Assembly: GCA_964628195.1 (NCBI GenBank) | Contig: CAZVPF010000011.1 | Location: 26,735-90,734 of the forward strand | Reading direction: 5' to 3' | DNA from: CAZVPF01 sp964628195 | Lineage (GTDB): Bacteria > Planctomycetota > Phycisphaerae > Sedimentisphaerales > Anaerohalosphaeraceae | Length of the DNA: 64,000 nt | Part shown: in pieces, positions 1-8,745 of the stretch | Layout: each line of letters begins with the position of its first letter | How positions within the stretch are numbered: the stretch's first letter is position 1 | Position numbers and translations under genes: made by a program | Notes under the pieces: model-generated | Database searches by the model: none | Told to the model about the DNA's origin: nothing | Seen by the model: the letters and a program-made list of their open reading frames with translations, nothing else

Positions 1-1
1 G

Positions 2-304
2 CCTCGCAACGTAATAGGCGGCCATATCGCCGGACTTTTATCCGGCTATCTCTGTGCCTTTCTAATACAGGTCCTGCCCTGGCATCACTACGTCTGCAAC
101 GCTGCCATGTACGCTGTCTCCGTGGGACTGGTGATGTTCGTAATGGTAATTACCGATACCGAACACCCCCCCGCAGCCGGAACCTCGCTGGGGGTCTGTA
201 TTGAAGGCTACAACCCTGAAGTTATAATTACGGTACTCGCAGCGGCCATGCTGCTTTCGTATATCCGCTGGCAGTTTAGAAAATACATGCGGGACCTGCG
301 ATAA
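2..304 (+). CDS. HPP family integral membrane protein (C-terminal part)
   Basis: The gene enters from outside the window; the frame is open from base 2 and about 100 residues are visible. PRNVIGGHIAGLLSG near the start and EHPPAAGTSLG further on are the two hallmark motifs of the HPP family, small proteins with four or so transmembrane helices. Hydrophobic stretches flank both motifs and the chain ends in a short basic cytosolic tail. Some family members have been linked to nitrite transport in cyanobacteria and chloroplasts, but the substrate here cannot be told. The N-terminus is missing, so a fused C-terminal CBS domain can be excluded but nothing can be said about upstream domains. Confidence 0.85.
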   Translation, partial: PRNVIGGHIAGLLSGYLCAFLIQVLPWHHYVCNAAMYAVSVGLVMFVMVITDTEHPPAAGTSLGVCIEGYNPEVIITVLAAAMLLSYIRWQFRKYMRDLR

Positions 305-397
305 AAATCAGCGAAATTACCACTTTAAATTATTTCCGCTTTGGCGCATAATAATCTATCGTCGGCAGTAATTTTTTTTACCATGGAGCAATACGCT

Positions 398-2338
398 ATG
401 AAAAAAAATTTGTATTTAATTACCCTGTTAACTTTGATAATTTGTTCATTCTGTTTGGCCGGATGGCAGGCTTTCTCACCACCCGAGAACCCGACCTTTA
501 CAGTTATCGAGAACCCGCATGCGACAGTGACACTTAACCAGGAAACACACTGGAAGCTGAAATGGACCCCGACAGTGGACATACTGCCCGGAAGCATTGT
601 ACAATTAAGAAGTAAGAATCTGAGAGTCTTTTATTCATGGCAGTACATGACATCAGAGATAACACCCGGTGATATAACAATGCGCCGGCCTGTGAATATG
701 AGCAACCACTACCTTTTCCAGGCAGGACCGGAGTTTGTAATCTTCGAGGCTAAGATTCAAAACGGCCTGAAAAAAGGTGAACCGCTTTTTATAAACCTTT
801 CAGTGATACCCCCGTTTCATGACACACTTGACGAAGCGGTCAGTATCTGGATAGACCGAAACCCGGACGACGATAAGCAAGAATTTGAGTACGCCCCCGC
901 AGCGACAGCGGTTCTGAATATCCACGCCGGCCCCGTAGAACGAATAGGCGTTTACTGCAGGCCGATGCCCGGAGAGGACGGAAAAGTTCAAACAGTGATA
1001 GCGCCGGAAGATAGATACGGAAATATTTCAAGTTTCGTCAAGCCTGTAACCGCTGAGCTCAAATGGCAGGGCAGAACATGGCAGAAAACGATAACCGGCC
1101 GCGAGACAATCTCACTCCCTTCGCCCGATGGAATTGACCGGCTGACTTTGACAATTCCACTCAGCCGGCTTGGCACAAATGACAATATAACCAATGCCAA
1201 GCTCATCGACGGAAAACTCGTTGTTACTTCAAACCCGGTCTGGCCCGCAGCTCCGCACGGAATGAAAGCAGCTTTCGGTGAGTTCCACTGGCATACGGAG
1301 GCCTCCGGTGACGGCGCCGGGAACATATACGACTCGCTCACGCACGCGCGGGATCATTTGAACATGGACTACTGCTCAACCGGCGACCACACGCCGTATC
1401 ATCCAAAGTGGAAATGGATGGTAAACGCATTGGAAAAATTTAACCAGCCGGGTGTTTTCGCGACATTCTTCGGATGGGAAAATTCAACCAGGCATGGCCA
1501 TGACAATTATTACTTCACAGACCCTGAACATCCTGTCAAACCCCACGGCACCGCGGAAGTGCGTCATAAAAAACCATACGAAATTCAGGAAAAACTCGGC
1601 GAGCTTTATACCTCGCTCGACAACGATAATAAGTTCATCGCAATACCTCATCACACCAACGCGGTCGCCGAAACCCGCAAGCCGGACGGAACCCCCTACT
1701 GGTACGCCTACCCTTTCTATCAACCGGATGAATACCACCGGCTGTTCGAAATACTCCAGACCCGCGGTAATATGGAACGCAATGAATATTCCGATGCATG
1801 GCGGGGGTGGTATACATACGGCTCTTCCGCGCAGGACGCCCTTGCCGCCGGGTACAAAATCGGATTTACCGCGGGAACCGATAATCACCACGGCAAACCG
1901 GGAGTGTGCTTTGCGGCAAAAGACGAGAATCGCGGCAGAATACCTGCGCACAGCCAGGCATTGACGGGACTGTGGACCCCGCGATTAGAACGTCAGCAGG
2001 TCTTCAATTCATTGCATGACAGGCGCACATGGGCCGTATGGGACACAAGGGCGATCGTCTATTTCACTGTTAATGACACACTTAGCGGAAGTGAACTTGT
2101 GCTCCCGAAATCAAGGCCTTTAACAGCGAGGATTAAAATGAGCACCGACGCGCCTCTACAGATTCTGGAGATAATTTCCGACAGCAAAACAGTATGGTCT
2201 GCAACAAAGCCCGAGCTTGACTTTGACCTTACGGCTTCTCTGCCGGCACCCGATAAAGACACCCATTATTACCTGCGAGCACTGGACAGAAGCGGCGGAA
2301 TAATTTACGCAAGCCCGGTATTCGTCATTGTAAGATAA
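398..2338 (+). CDS. Secreted PHP-like metallohydrolase (DUF3604-related)
   Basis: A 646-residue protein beginning with a Sec signal peptide (MKKNLYLITLLTLIICSF). The ATG at 398 is chosen because GGAG lies at 385-388; an upstream in-frame TTG has no such site. The first ~290 residues look like beta-rich domains. The catalytic part starts at residue ~295 with a metal-binding HWHT motif (H297, H299), followed by GDHT, GWEN, PHHT and GTDNHHG. This spacing of His/Asp/Glu motifs is that of PHP-type phosphoesterases, and the layout resembles DUF3604 proteins. A metal-dependent phosphoesterase-like role outside the cytoplasm is inferred; the substrate is unknown. tspO follows 20 bases downstream, so the two may be cotranscribed. 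Confidence 0.75.
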   Translation: MKKNLYLITLLTLIICSFCLAGWQAFSPPENPTFTVIENPHATVTLNQETHWKLKWTPTVDILPGSIVQLRSKNLRVFYSWQYMTSEITPGDITMRRPVNMSNHYLFQAGPEFVIFEAKIQNGLKKGEPLFINLSVIPPFHDTLDEAVSIWIDRNPDDDKQEFEYAPAATAVLNIHAGPVERIGVYCRPMPGEDGKVQTVIAPEDRYGNISSFVKPVTAELKWQGRTWQKTITGRETISLPSPDGIDRLTLTIPLSRLGTNDNITNAKLIDGKLVVTSNPVWPAAPHGMKAAFGEFHWHTEASGDGAGNIYDSLTHARDHLNMDYCSTGDHTPYHPKWKWMVNALEKFNQPGVFATFFGWENSTRHGHDNYYFTDPEHPVKPHGTAEVRHKKPYEIQEKLGELYTSLDNDNKFIAIPHHTNAVAETRKPDGTPYWYAYPFYQPDEYHRLFEILQTRGNMERNEYSDAWRGWYTYGSSAQDALAAGYKIGFTAGTDNHHGKPGVCFAAKDENRGRIPAHSQALTGLWTPRLERQQVFNSLHDRRTWAVWDTRAIVYFTVNDTLSGSELVLPKSRPLTARIKMSTDAPLQILEIISDSKTVWSATKPELDFDLTASLPAPDKDTHYYLRALDRSGGIIYASPVFVIVR

Positions 2339-2358
2339 ACTTAACCAAAGGGGGAAAC

Positions 2359-2838
2359 ATGAAAATCAAAAGGCGCTCAGTAATAGGACTTGCCGGTTTC
2401 GCTTTAGCTGTTTTCGCCGCAGCTTCGTTAGGCGGATACTTCACGTCGGCAACGGTGGGTTCCTGGTATCAGCAGCTTAACAAGCCCTCCTTCAATCCAC
2501 CCGGCTGGGTCTTCGGCCCGGTATGGACGGTTTTATATATCCTTATCGCAATTGCAGGTTGGCTGGTCTGGAACAAACACGGCTTTGGCGGTGCGCCTGT
2601 CGCGCTCTGGCTCTACTTCACTCCGCTCGCGCTAAACGCGGCATGGAGTTTCTTTTTCTTCTACGCCCAAAACCCCGGCGCAGCCTTTATTGAACTTGTC
2701 ATACTCAACATATTTATAATCCTGACGGTGATACTGTTTTTCAAAAAGCAAAAAACGGCCGCGATAATAATGCTGCCCTACCTCGCATGGACACTTTTCG
2801 CAGCCGTCCTGAATTTACGTCTATGGCAATTAAATTAA
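2359..2838 (+). CDS. tspO: TspO/MBR family tryptophan-rich membrane protein
   Basis: A 159-residue protein of normal family length with five predicted transmembrane helices. The signature stretch around residues 37-70 (WYQQLNKPSFNPPGWVFGPV, then WTVLYI) and the later ALNAAWSFFFF are characteristic of the TspO/peripheral benzodiazepine receptor family. Known members bind tetrapyrroles and are implicated in porphyrin photodegradation and stress responses. The ATG has a strong site (AGGGGG) six bases upstream. It is last on the plus strand before the opposing capsid-gene block, whose final gene ends 20 bases away, so the two units converge here. Confidence 0.93.
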   Translation: MKIKRRSVIGLAGFALAVFAAASLGGYFTSATVGSWYQQLNKPSFNPPGWVFGPVWTVLYILIAIAGWLVWNKHGFGGAPVALWLYFTPLALNAAWSFFFFYAQNPGAAFIELVILNIFIILTVILFFKKQKTAAIIMLPYLAWTLFAAVLNLRLWQLN

Positions 2839-2858
2839 TTGCCTGCCTGAACCGCAGC

Positions 2859-3449
2859 TCAAGAGTTTCGCAACTGGGCAATAAGCTGCTTTGTCTGCGG
2901 CGACTGCACGGCGCCTTGCGCCTTCTTAAACGCCCGCTTAGCCTCAAAGTTTTCCTGTTTAAAAAGCTCGCTGCCTCTTACTACCTCGCGCAGGGCCTGC
3001 GACTTTTGCCGTGCGGTTTTCAAAAATCCTGCCGCCCTGATTCCCCACGCACCGCCGATTATACCAGCTACTGCAATCGCCCCGTCCATCGCCGCATCTG
3101 CCGCCTGCCAGACGTCCGGCCTCTGTGATGCCTCGAACATAGCCTGCTCGGTAACAAACGCGCTTTCACTGCCGAGTACATCTTCCGGACCGTTAACCTG
3201 CATGGGCTCATCAGGCATACCGAAATACGCCGTCATCACACGGCTCTGATTCTCGCTCATCGCCGTCAGGTTTTGCAGTGTTTGCGATGCATCCTCCTCT
3301 CTCGCCCGATCGGCTGCAAGCGCAGCCGTCCTCTCGTGCAGCCAGGCATTCTGTTTCTGCGCCGCTCCCGGCTCAAGCCTAAGCCCGCTGCATCCGGCTA
3401 AAAGCAGCAGACAAAATACAACGGCAAATGCAATTAAACTCTTTTTCAT
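2859..3449 (-). CDS. Lipoprotein at the distal end of the virion gene block
   Basis: A 196-residue protein with an N-terminal lipoprotein signal, MKKSLIAFAVVFCLLLLAGC, placing the lipidated cysteine at residue 20. The middle is helical and charged. A glycine/alanine-rich hydrophobic segment (AIAVAGIIGGAWGIRAAG) near residues 125-143 could insert into or associate with a membrane, and a basic helical tail follows. I do not recognise a family. Position, last after tail-type genes, matches where phages keep lysis genes, so an outer-membrane spanin-like or lysis-accessory role is possible but unproven. The start is supported by AGAGGGGG seven bases upstream. Confidence 0.6.
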   Translation of the reverse strand: MKKSLIAFAVVFCLLLLAGCSGLRLEPGAAQKQNAWLHERTAALAADRAREEDASQTLQNLTAMSENQSRVMTAYFGMPDEPMQVNGPEDVLGSESAFVTEQAMFEASQRPDVWQAADAAMDGAIAVAGIIGGAWGIRAAGFLKTARQKSQALREVVRGSELFKQENFEAKRAFKKAQGAVQSPQTKQLIAQLRNS

Positions 3450-3469
3450 AATGTTTACCCCCTCTTAAA

Positions 3470-3727
3470 TTAATTATCGTTCAATTCCAGTTTTCTTTCA
3501 ACCGCTTTGAGCCTGTATTCGTAACCGATGCCCTCCGCGGTCAGTTTTTCAAGCCTCAGCGAAAAATCCCGCTGGCACTCGAGCAGCCTGTCGACATCGT
3601 GCAGCAGCAGGTCAAGCTGCCTTTGAATGTTCAGCCAGCTTCCAATTATCAACCCCGCAAGCAGAATTATCTGCACGATGACCGAAAGCGTTACCTGCTT
3701 ATTCAGCCCCCATTTGTTCGTTTCCAT
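3470..3727 (-). CDS. Small single-pass membrane protein with coiled coil
   Basis: An 85-residue protein: a short N-terminal stretch, one transmembrane helix (residues ~13-31, VTLSVIVQIILLAGLIIGSW), then a charged heptad-like region rich in Leu, Glu and Arg that should form a coiled coil. The start has GGAGGAG five bases upstream. It lies between the hub-like gene and the lipoprotein gene on the same strand with 20-30 base gaps, so it belongs to the same transcription unit. Small membrane coiled-coil proteins in this position in phages are often holin or lysis accessories; that role is only inferred from position. Confidence 0.6.
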   Translation of the reverse strand: METNKWGLNKQVTLSVIVQIILLAGLIIGSWLNIQRQLDLLLHDVDRLLECQRDFSLRLEKLTAEGIGYEYRLKAVERKLELNDN

Positions 3728-3756
3728 TCGTTCTCCTCCGGATTAATTACAACTGC

Positions 3757-5607
3757 TCAGGCTATGTATTCGGCCCGCTTGAGTATTTCAACTTCGATGC
3801 TGCTTTGCTGTCTTTTAAGGTCCGACTTGACATTCGTGACAACCGCATCGTACTGCTGCTCGAATTTGATGCCCAGGTAATCCCGTGAATCAGCACCGAT
3901 GCTGATCAGGTCACCTGCATTGATATTTATCATCGGCCTGAGAGTTTGTATCCTGGCGACGCCCTGCGCCTCACGATGCCCCCGCGAATAGTTTCTCAAA
4001 TAACCGGTCAAAACACTCGTATCGTCAACCTCGTCCGCCTGCCCGAGAAGGCTAAGACCACTTTTATAAAAAATGCTCTGCGGGCTTACTTTGCGAAAAC
4101 AGTAGTCTCTGTCCAGTCGGACTATCTTGTCCACAACCGGTGCCGAAGAATTTACGGGCCCGTCGGCAAACGATGCCCAGACAATTTCATCGGACTCAAT
4201 GCTCGCGGTCACACGAACACAAAACAGGTCATCCTCGACAGCATTTATGACATCACCGCTAAGAGCGTCACTGCTCAACCATATCCCGCACTGATCGACA
4301 AGATTATCAAAAGAATGGTTGTATTCGTGCCACGTTAACCCACCGTCGTATGATGCCTCCACATAAAGACCCAAACTCACATTCTCACTGTCCCTGCTGA
4401 CGCATTCAAGAAACCTTCTTGCCCGGATAAAATAATCGTCGGTCCCGAAGACATGCGAAAGGTCATACGCCGACCCCCGGTTATAAGGCGAAACGGTGTA
4501 AATGCCGGATTCATTTAGACACCATCGCCGGTAAACATTGCGGTATGTGCTGAAATCCGTGCTCGTGCTCCAACTGTACATAGACCAGTCAGCCCCTTCA
4601 AGCGAAGGATCCCAGGCTTTTACAAGCTCAAAAGTGGCCTCGAATATTTTCGGCTTGCCCCTGCCGATGTACCTGTTGGTTACCGGGAAATAGTTCTTAA
4701 ACTGTGACATCTTAGCCGCTGCAAAAGTGTCCGCAAAAGGCTTATGATTAGCATCAGCCATATTAACCTCGACACGCCTGCCCCTGCCTTTGATATAAAA
4801 TTCTATCCTCTCAGCCGGCCCGCTTGCCTGGCAGCGGCAGCAGAATCTAAAATGCAGCCCGGCTCTCTCACAGCATTTTTCAAGAGCCTTTAAAACGCTC
4901 AGCCCTGAGACATTTACTTTATGAGCATCCACGCCACCGGTCAGAGTCTCAAGTTCGGCAAGGCTCGGAACGACAAGTTCGTCAACCCGTGTATATTCGC
5001 ATAAAAGATAATGTATCATCTGTGCAAGGGTCCAGTTGCGGGCCTGCTGCCCGAATGACGCAAACGCATAGCACTCCCTGCCCCCGTGTAATATTTTCTG
5101 CTCGGACCTGTTTGGTTCGGCAAGGTGGTTAAATACCGTATCATATGTTTCCCTGAACCTTGAACCCTGCTGAGCATCCGGTTCGCGAACACCATAAACG
5201 GTGCGCTTTTCCAAAATCGCTGAAAAGTCCCTTGCGGTTACTTCAACCCGCTGACTTTTGCCCGACAACTCAAGGCTTACGCTTTCAATCGTACCGGAAA
5301 AAACGGGCAGCATCTTAGTTACAACAGATGCACTCCTGTAAACAGGTTGAAGTATTTCAACTTTCATTCCGGCCTGTGCATAAAAATCGACATCTTCCGG
5401 AGCAATGCCCTTGCCCTCTCCGCTTTGTCTGTTATTGAATTCAAGAGTTGCCCTTCGCCTGCCCCCCTTGCCGAGACTTTCAAGTTCAGTCACTTCCAGG
5501 AAGTCGCAAACTTTTCCATCCAGGCAAACCATAAGCCTGGCCGCAGGCATTGAAAAAGATTTGTGCCTGTCCTGATATATTGTGATTGCATTCGTAGATT
5601 GTGCCAT
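3757..5607 (-). CDS. Phage tail hub/baseplate-like protein
   Basis: A 616-residue protein without signal peptide. Residues ~1-120 form a beta-rich region containing PVFSGTIESVSLELSGKSQR and VEVTARDFSAILEKR, the pattern of gpD-like tail hub domains (first barrel and 'definition of deviation' strand). A cysteine-bearing stretch (KCCERAGLHFRFCCRCQ) sits near residues 265-280. The C-terminal part (INAGDLISIGAD and VVTNVKSDLKRQQSSIEVE) resembles the closing barrel of hub proteins. It is the largest protein of the block after which only small membrane-type genes follow. The assignment is from fold-like patterns and gene order, not from a close family match. Confidence 0.55.
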   Translation of the reverse strand: MAQSTNAITIYQDRHKSFSMPAARLMVCLDGKVCDFLEVTELESLGKGGRRRATLEFNNRQSGEGKGIAPEDVDFYAQAGMKVEILQPVYRSASVVTKMLPVFSGTIESVSLELSGKSQRVEVTARDFSAILEKRTVYGVREPDAQQGSRFRETYDTVFNHLAEPNRSEQKILHGGRECYAFASFGQQARNWTLAQMIHYLLCEYTRVDELVVPSLAELETLTGGVDAHKVNVSGLSVLKALEKCCERAGLHFRFCCRCQASGPAERIEFYIKGRGRRVEVNMADANHKPFADTFAAAKMSQFKNYFPVTNRYIGRGKPKIFEATFELVKAWDPSLEGADWSMYSWSTSTDFSTYRNVYRRWCLNESGIYTVSPYNRGSAYDLSHVFGTDDYFIRARRFLECVSRDSENVSLGLYVEASYDGGLTWHEYNHSFDNLVDQCGIWLSSDALSGDVINAVEDDLFCVRVTASIESDEIVWASFADGPVNSSAPVVDKIVRLDRDYCFRKVSPQSIFYKSGLSLLGQADEVDDTSVLTGYLRNYSRGHREAQGVARIQTLRPMININAGDLISIGADSRDYLGIKFEQQYDAVVTNVKSDLKRQQSSIEVEILKRAEYIA

Positions 5608-5628
5608 ACTAAAGTCTTTTCCGATTGT

Positions 5629-6306
5629 TTATATTTTTGTTACCCGGCAGTTAAGCAATGCCGATGGAGTGTTTTCCGGGACAGGGACATGAACCGAACG
5701 AACAGGACCGGAAATTTGCCCGTTTTTAACCGGCACAACGCACAGGTGAGACATACCCTGAACATATTCGACTTTGCAATAATAATTGCCCGGGCCGGCA
5801 TATTCCAACGTTGCAGCCGACGCAAGTTGAGAAAGGTCCCCCCCTGCTTGTGCATTGTAAACTTCAAAACTGTCCGGCTGGTCCGCCGGAACAGAACCAT
5901 AATGCGACCACCGCAAAACCACATCACCATCCACCAATCGGCTGCTTAAACAGTCAACCGCCCCGCAATAGTTTGGTGTAAAACTGCCGTTATCTGCGAA
6001 TTTTGCAAAGCACAAGGCATGTTCTAAAAATCGTTCAACACCGTCACCACTGACAGTCGACAAGCCAAAGTTGTAAACCTCACCCGGGACGGGCGTGTCA
6101 AATATTCTAACAGCGGCTCGGACTGCACAAACATCAAAAACGACCGAGATATCTGCGCGGGATGAGCACTGAACCTCTTTAACTTCCCTGCAGACCAATG
6201 CCCCGCCAATCCTTGCCCAGAAGTCGCCCCCCGTAAGGCCGAGACAAAGTTTTACACCGTTAACCGAATCGCCCTCGAAAAGGCCGTCAAAAAATTTCAC
6301 GTCCAT
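5629..6306 (-). CDS. Virion-block protein with possible fibronectin-III-like domain
   Basis: A 225-residue protein with no signal peptide. The C-terminal half (DGDVVLRWSHYGSVPADQPD, then YYCKVEYV and SGPVRSVHVPV) has the strand pattern of a fibronectin type III or similar Ig-like domain, common on virion surfaces. The N-terminal half is beta-rich and unrecognised. GGGGGC precedes the start. It lies 22 bases upstream of the hub-like gene in the same direction and is probably a tail or decoration component. No family is recognised. Confidence 0.5.
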   Translation of the reverse strand: MDVKFFDGLFEGDSVNGVKLCLGLTGGDFWARIGGALVCREVKEVQCSSRADISVVFDVCAVRAAVRIFDTPVPGEVYNFGLSTVSGDGVERFLEHALCFAKFADNGSFTPNYCGAVDCLSSRLVDGDVVLRWSHYGSVPADQPDSFEVYNAQAGGDLSQLASAATLEYAGPGNYYCKVEYVQGMSHLCVVPVKNGQISGPVRSVHVPVPENTPSALLNCRVTKI

Positions 6307-6324
6307 CTAAATGCCCCCTTATCC

Positions 6325-6765
6325 TTAGCTTGAAGGCTGCCTGTCAAGGCTTTGCTCCGTCTCCGATATCGAGAGATTGAGTATCGTTTCCCCGGCGTGG
6401 TTCTTTATCGACATATCACCGGTCACTTTATCCTGGCTCATCCGGTTGACAAGCCTCGAAAGACCATAAAAATCCAGCCTTACTTCAACCGGCACATATC
6501 TCTCGGCGTTCGATAATCCCGCTGAACCGGTGCCGTCTGCATCGATAACACCCACAAGGTCGCCGCTGTCAAAAGGCGCCGTACCGTATGAAACCCCGAA
6601 CTTGTACCAGCCGCCGCCTATCTCACTTATCACAGGCGCCTGCGAAACCCGGTCACTGCCGTCGAGGTTGAACAGGCTCTCAAAAGCCATACCCGCAGAA
6701 GCGCCGGTCAAACCCTCACCGTCACGTGAAACATAAAATGGTATCTCGATACTGCTATTTGCCAT
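6325..6765 (-). CDS. Hypothetical virion-block protein
   Basis: A 146-residue, acidic, probably beta-rich protein starting at an ATG with AGGAGG five bases upstream. Phrases such as EIPFYVSRDGEGLTGA, EIGGGWYKFGVSY and FDSGDLVGVIDADGTG resemble the small Ig-like or baseplate-upper-protein domains found in phage fibres. The C-terminus (RLVNRMSQDKVTGDMSIKNH) is helical. No enzyme motif and no membrane segment are visible. Role inferred from position between fibre-like and hub-like genes. Confidence 0.5.
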   Translation of the reverse strand: MANSSIEIPFYVSRDGEGLTGASAGMAFESLFNLDGSDRVSQAPVISEIGGGWYKFGVSYGTAPFDSGDLVGVIDADGTGSAGLSNAERYVPVEVRLDFYGLSRLVNRMSQDKVTGDMSIKNHAGETILNLSISETEQSLDRQPSS

Positions 6766-6773
6766 AACTCCTC

Positions 6774-7925
6774 CTATCTGATTATTGACATCCTGCCGGG
6801 ATTGAAGCAGCCGGCCCTGGCAGGAAACTGATACTGCTGCCTCACCGCTCCCATCATGCTTTGAACGGGTTCCGGCCTGCCCCCGCGAAGCACTGCCGGG
6901 TTCCTCGGCCGAAAGTCAAAATTGACTGCATCTACAAAATCAGGATCGACAAATATGCTGTTAGGCCCGAACTGCGGAACGGTGCCCCCCGCTCCCTGGT
7001 CCCAAACCGGTGTACTTGTACCAAACCAGCAATTGTAGTCACCGAAATAACTTCCCCCCGAAGTAGAACGCTTAATATAGTACCCGGTATCCAAAACACA
7101 GCCGACATTATTAAAAGCCGCAAAACTGTTTGATGTGCCGTGGACTATGAGACATGCGGTTTCTATATCGTAAAATGTATTATTCTCGCATAATATATAA
7201 GTTGACAAAGCCCCGCCGTTAATCGCCGAATAGCCCTTGATAATGATACAATCTTTTATATGCCCTCTTCCGGCATTTATCGACACACCCACCTTGCTTG
7301 TCTTACCGTTAACTACACAGCTCTGCATATAAAGATCTGTACCGTTAAATGCGACCGCTGTCCTTTTAACCTGGTCCCCCATATAACAGCCGATAAAAGC
7401 CACCCACTCGTTTGTACTGTCGGACAGAACCTTGTCGACGTCATCAAAACGGCAGTTCACAAATGTCGCCGATTCGGTCAGGTAAACCGCGTCGTTGTCA
7501 TCATTGCGGTTGTTGTTATGCAAATAAAAATTACGCCAGAGCGAATAATCGCTGCCGTCAAGATTCAATATGCTGAAATCTCCGTCGCTTGCATCTATTT
7601 CGACACACTTTTGTGTATCCACCCCGTTTCTAAGGCAATCAATAACAGGCTGATAATAAATGCCGCCCGCATCCATATCGCTTACAATATTAACAGTGTC
7701 GGCACTAGTGTGATACCCTATAAAAGTAACAGGCTCGTTGTATAATACACTGCCCGACCCGCCAATACTCAGCCCGGAAGTAAGTACATATCTGCCCTGT
7801 TTTACCCAGACAATATTTCCACGATACGCATACATTACCGCCTGTTCGAGCGTCCATGGACTTGCCTGCGAACCATCCCCGGTCCCGTCGGCGTCAACTG
7901 TTACGAATTTGTGTGTTATGCTCAT
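6774..7925 (-). CDS. Right-handed beta-helix protein, tailspike-like
   Basis: A 383-residue protein whose opening (DADGTGDGSQASPWTLEQAV) is the typical entry of DUF1565/pectate-lyase-type right-handed parallel beta-helix proteins. Repeating short strands with Asn ladders follow (NNNRNDDNDAVYLTESATF, NAGRGHIKDCIIIKG, ILCENNTFYD). There is no signal peptide, so it is not a secreted enzyme of the usual type. Within a block of virion genes this fits a tailspike or receptor-binding subunit, perhaps polysaccharide-binding or -degrading. Catalytic residues cannot be assigned from sequence alone. Confidence 0.65.
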   Translation of the reverse strand: MSITHKFVTVDADGTGDGSQASPWTLEQAVMYAYRGNIVWVKQGRYVLTSGLSIGGSGSVLYNEPVTFIGYHTSADTVNIVSDMDAGGIYYQPVIDCLRNGVDTQKCVEIDASDGDFSILNLDGSDYSLWRNFYLHNNNRNDDNDAVYLTESATFVNCRFDDVDKVLSDSTNEWVAFIGCYMGDQVKRTAVAFNGTDLYMQSCVVNGKTSKVGVSINAGRGHIKDCIIIKGYSAINGGALSTYILCENNTFYDIETACLIVHGTSNSFAAFNNVGCVLDTGYYIKRSTSGGSYFGDYNCWFGTSTPVWDQGAGGTVPQFGPNSIFVDPDFVDAVNFDFRPRNPAVLRGGRPEPVQSMMGAVRQQYQFPARAGCFNPGRMSIIR

Positions 7926-7942
7926 TTTATGTTCCCGTAGTT

Positions 7943-8734
7943 TTAGCTCTCTTCCAGCCAGTAACCGTTCTTGGCGATGGTAACCCAGTCACCGTTTGAA
8001 TCTGCAATAAGTGTAATGCTCTCCCCAACTGCGTCGGCCCATTTGTATTTACCCGTCGTATAGCCGCTGTCGTCCCTTATCGCATTTGCTCCGGGCTCTA
8101 TACGCAGTTGCTGATTGGCCTGAACAGCAAATGTAAAGGTCGTACCCCCCGCCGCCGAAGCAGGCAGCGTAAGTGTCACAGTTGAACTTGCCCCGAGGTT
8201 GGTATGTACGCTGCCGGACTCGGCTTCGGTCAAAGTGTCATCAGTGGTATGCGGCTCGATTACCCCCGAGCCTCCGCTGGAAGATGAATTCGGCAATGCA
8301 ATGCTGTGGTGATCACGGGCATCTGTTATCGACGTAATTACCCCGCCGCTTGTCGTGATGACGGCAAGCCTTACATGCGTCCCAGCCGACATATCCGGAA
8401 ACGCAGAATATTCATCAACCACCAGGGTTCCAGAAGAGTCAATGTAAATATAAATGTTCGCCTTGTTATCGGCCAGCGTATTGCCCGTCGAACCTGTGTA
8501 TTCCACAAGTGTATTGCCGACCCAGAATTTGCCCGGCTTTACACCAATCTCGAGATCACCCTCATCGAATACACGAAGATCCCCCGCACGTCTTGCAGCC
8601 AGCAGCAAACGGTAAAGAAGCTTCCTGAAATGCAGGTAATATGGAGCTGTTCCCGTTGGAATATATTCGACCCCGGTGTGCTCCTCATTAACAAGGTTCA
8701 GCAGTTCATTGTCCGATGGATATACTTCTGTCAT
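7943..8734 (-). CDS. Tail-fibre-like protein
   Basis: A 263-residue protein. The N-terminal ~50 residues are helical (YYLHFRKLLYRLLLAARRAG); the centre is beta-rich with a low-complexity linker SSSSGGSG near residue 150. The end (LTLPASAAGGTTFTFAVQAN, then LRIEPGANAIRDDSGYTTGK) resembles the repeated strand motifs of phage fibre proteins, which often describe a 'zero-mean' fibre knob. No signal peptide and no catalytic motif. It lies directly upstream of the beta-helix gene in the same transcription unit, consistent with a fibre anchoring to the particle. Confidence 0.55.
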   Translation of the reverse strand: MTEVYPSDNELLNLVNEEHTGVEYIPTGTAPYYLHFRKLLYRLLLAARRAGDLRVFDEGDLEIGVKPGKFWVGNTLVEYTGSTGNTLADNKANIYIYIDSSGTLVVDEYSAFPDMSAGTHVRLAVITTSGGVITSITDARDHHSIALPNSSSSGGSGVIEPHTTDDTLTEAESGSVHTNLGASSTVTLTLPASAAGGTTFTFAVQANQQLRIEPGANAIRDDSGYTTGKYKWADAVGESITLIADSNGDWVTIAKNGYWLEES

Positions 8735-8745
8735 AATATCGCCCT

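Noticed and set aside
1452..1964. Alternative plus-strand frame of 170 codons within the PHP-like gene
   Set aside because: Ser/Thr/Pro/Arg-rich out-of-frame shadow of conserved metal-site motifs in the main frame.
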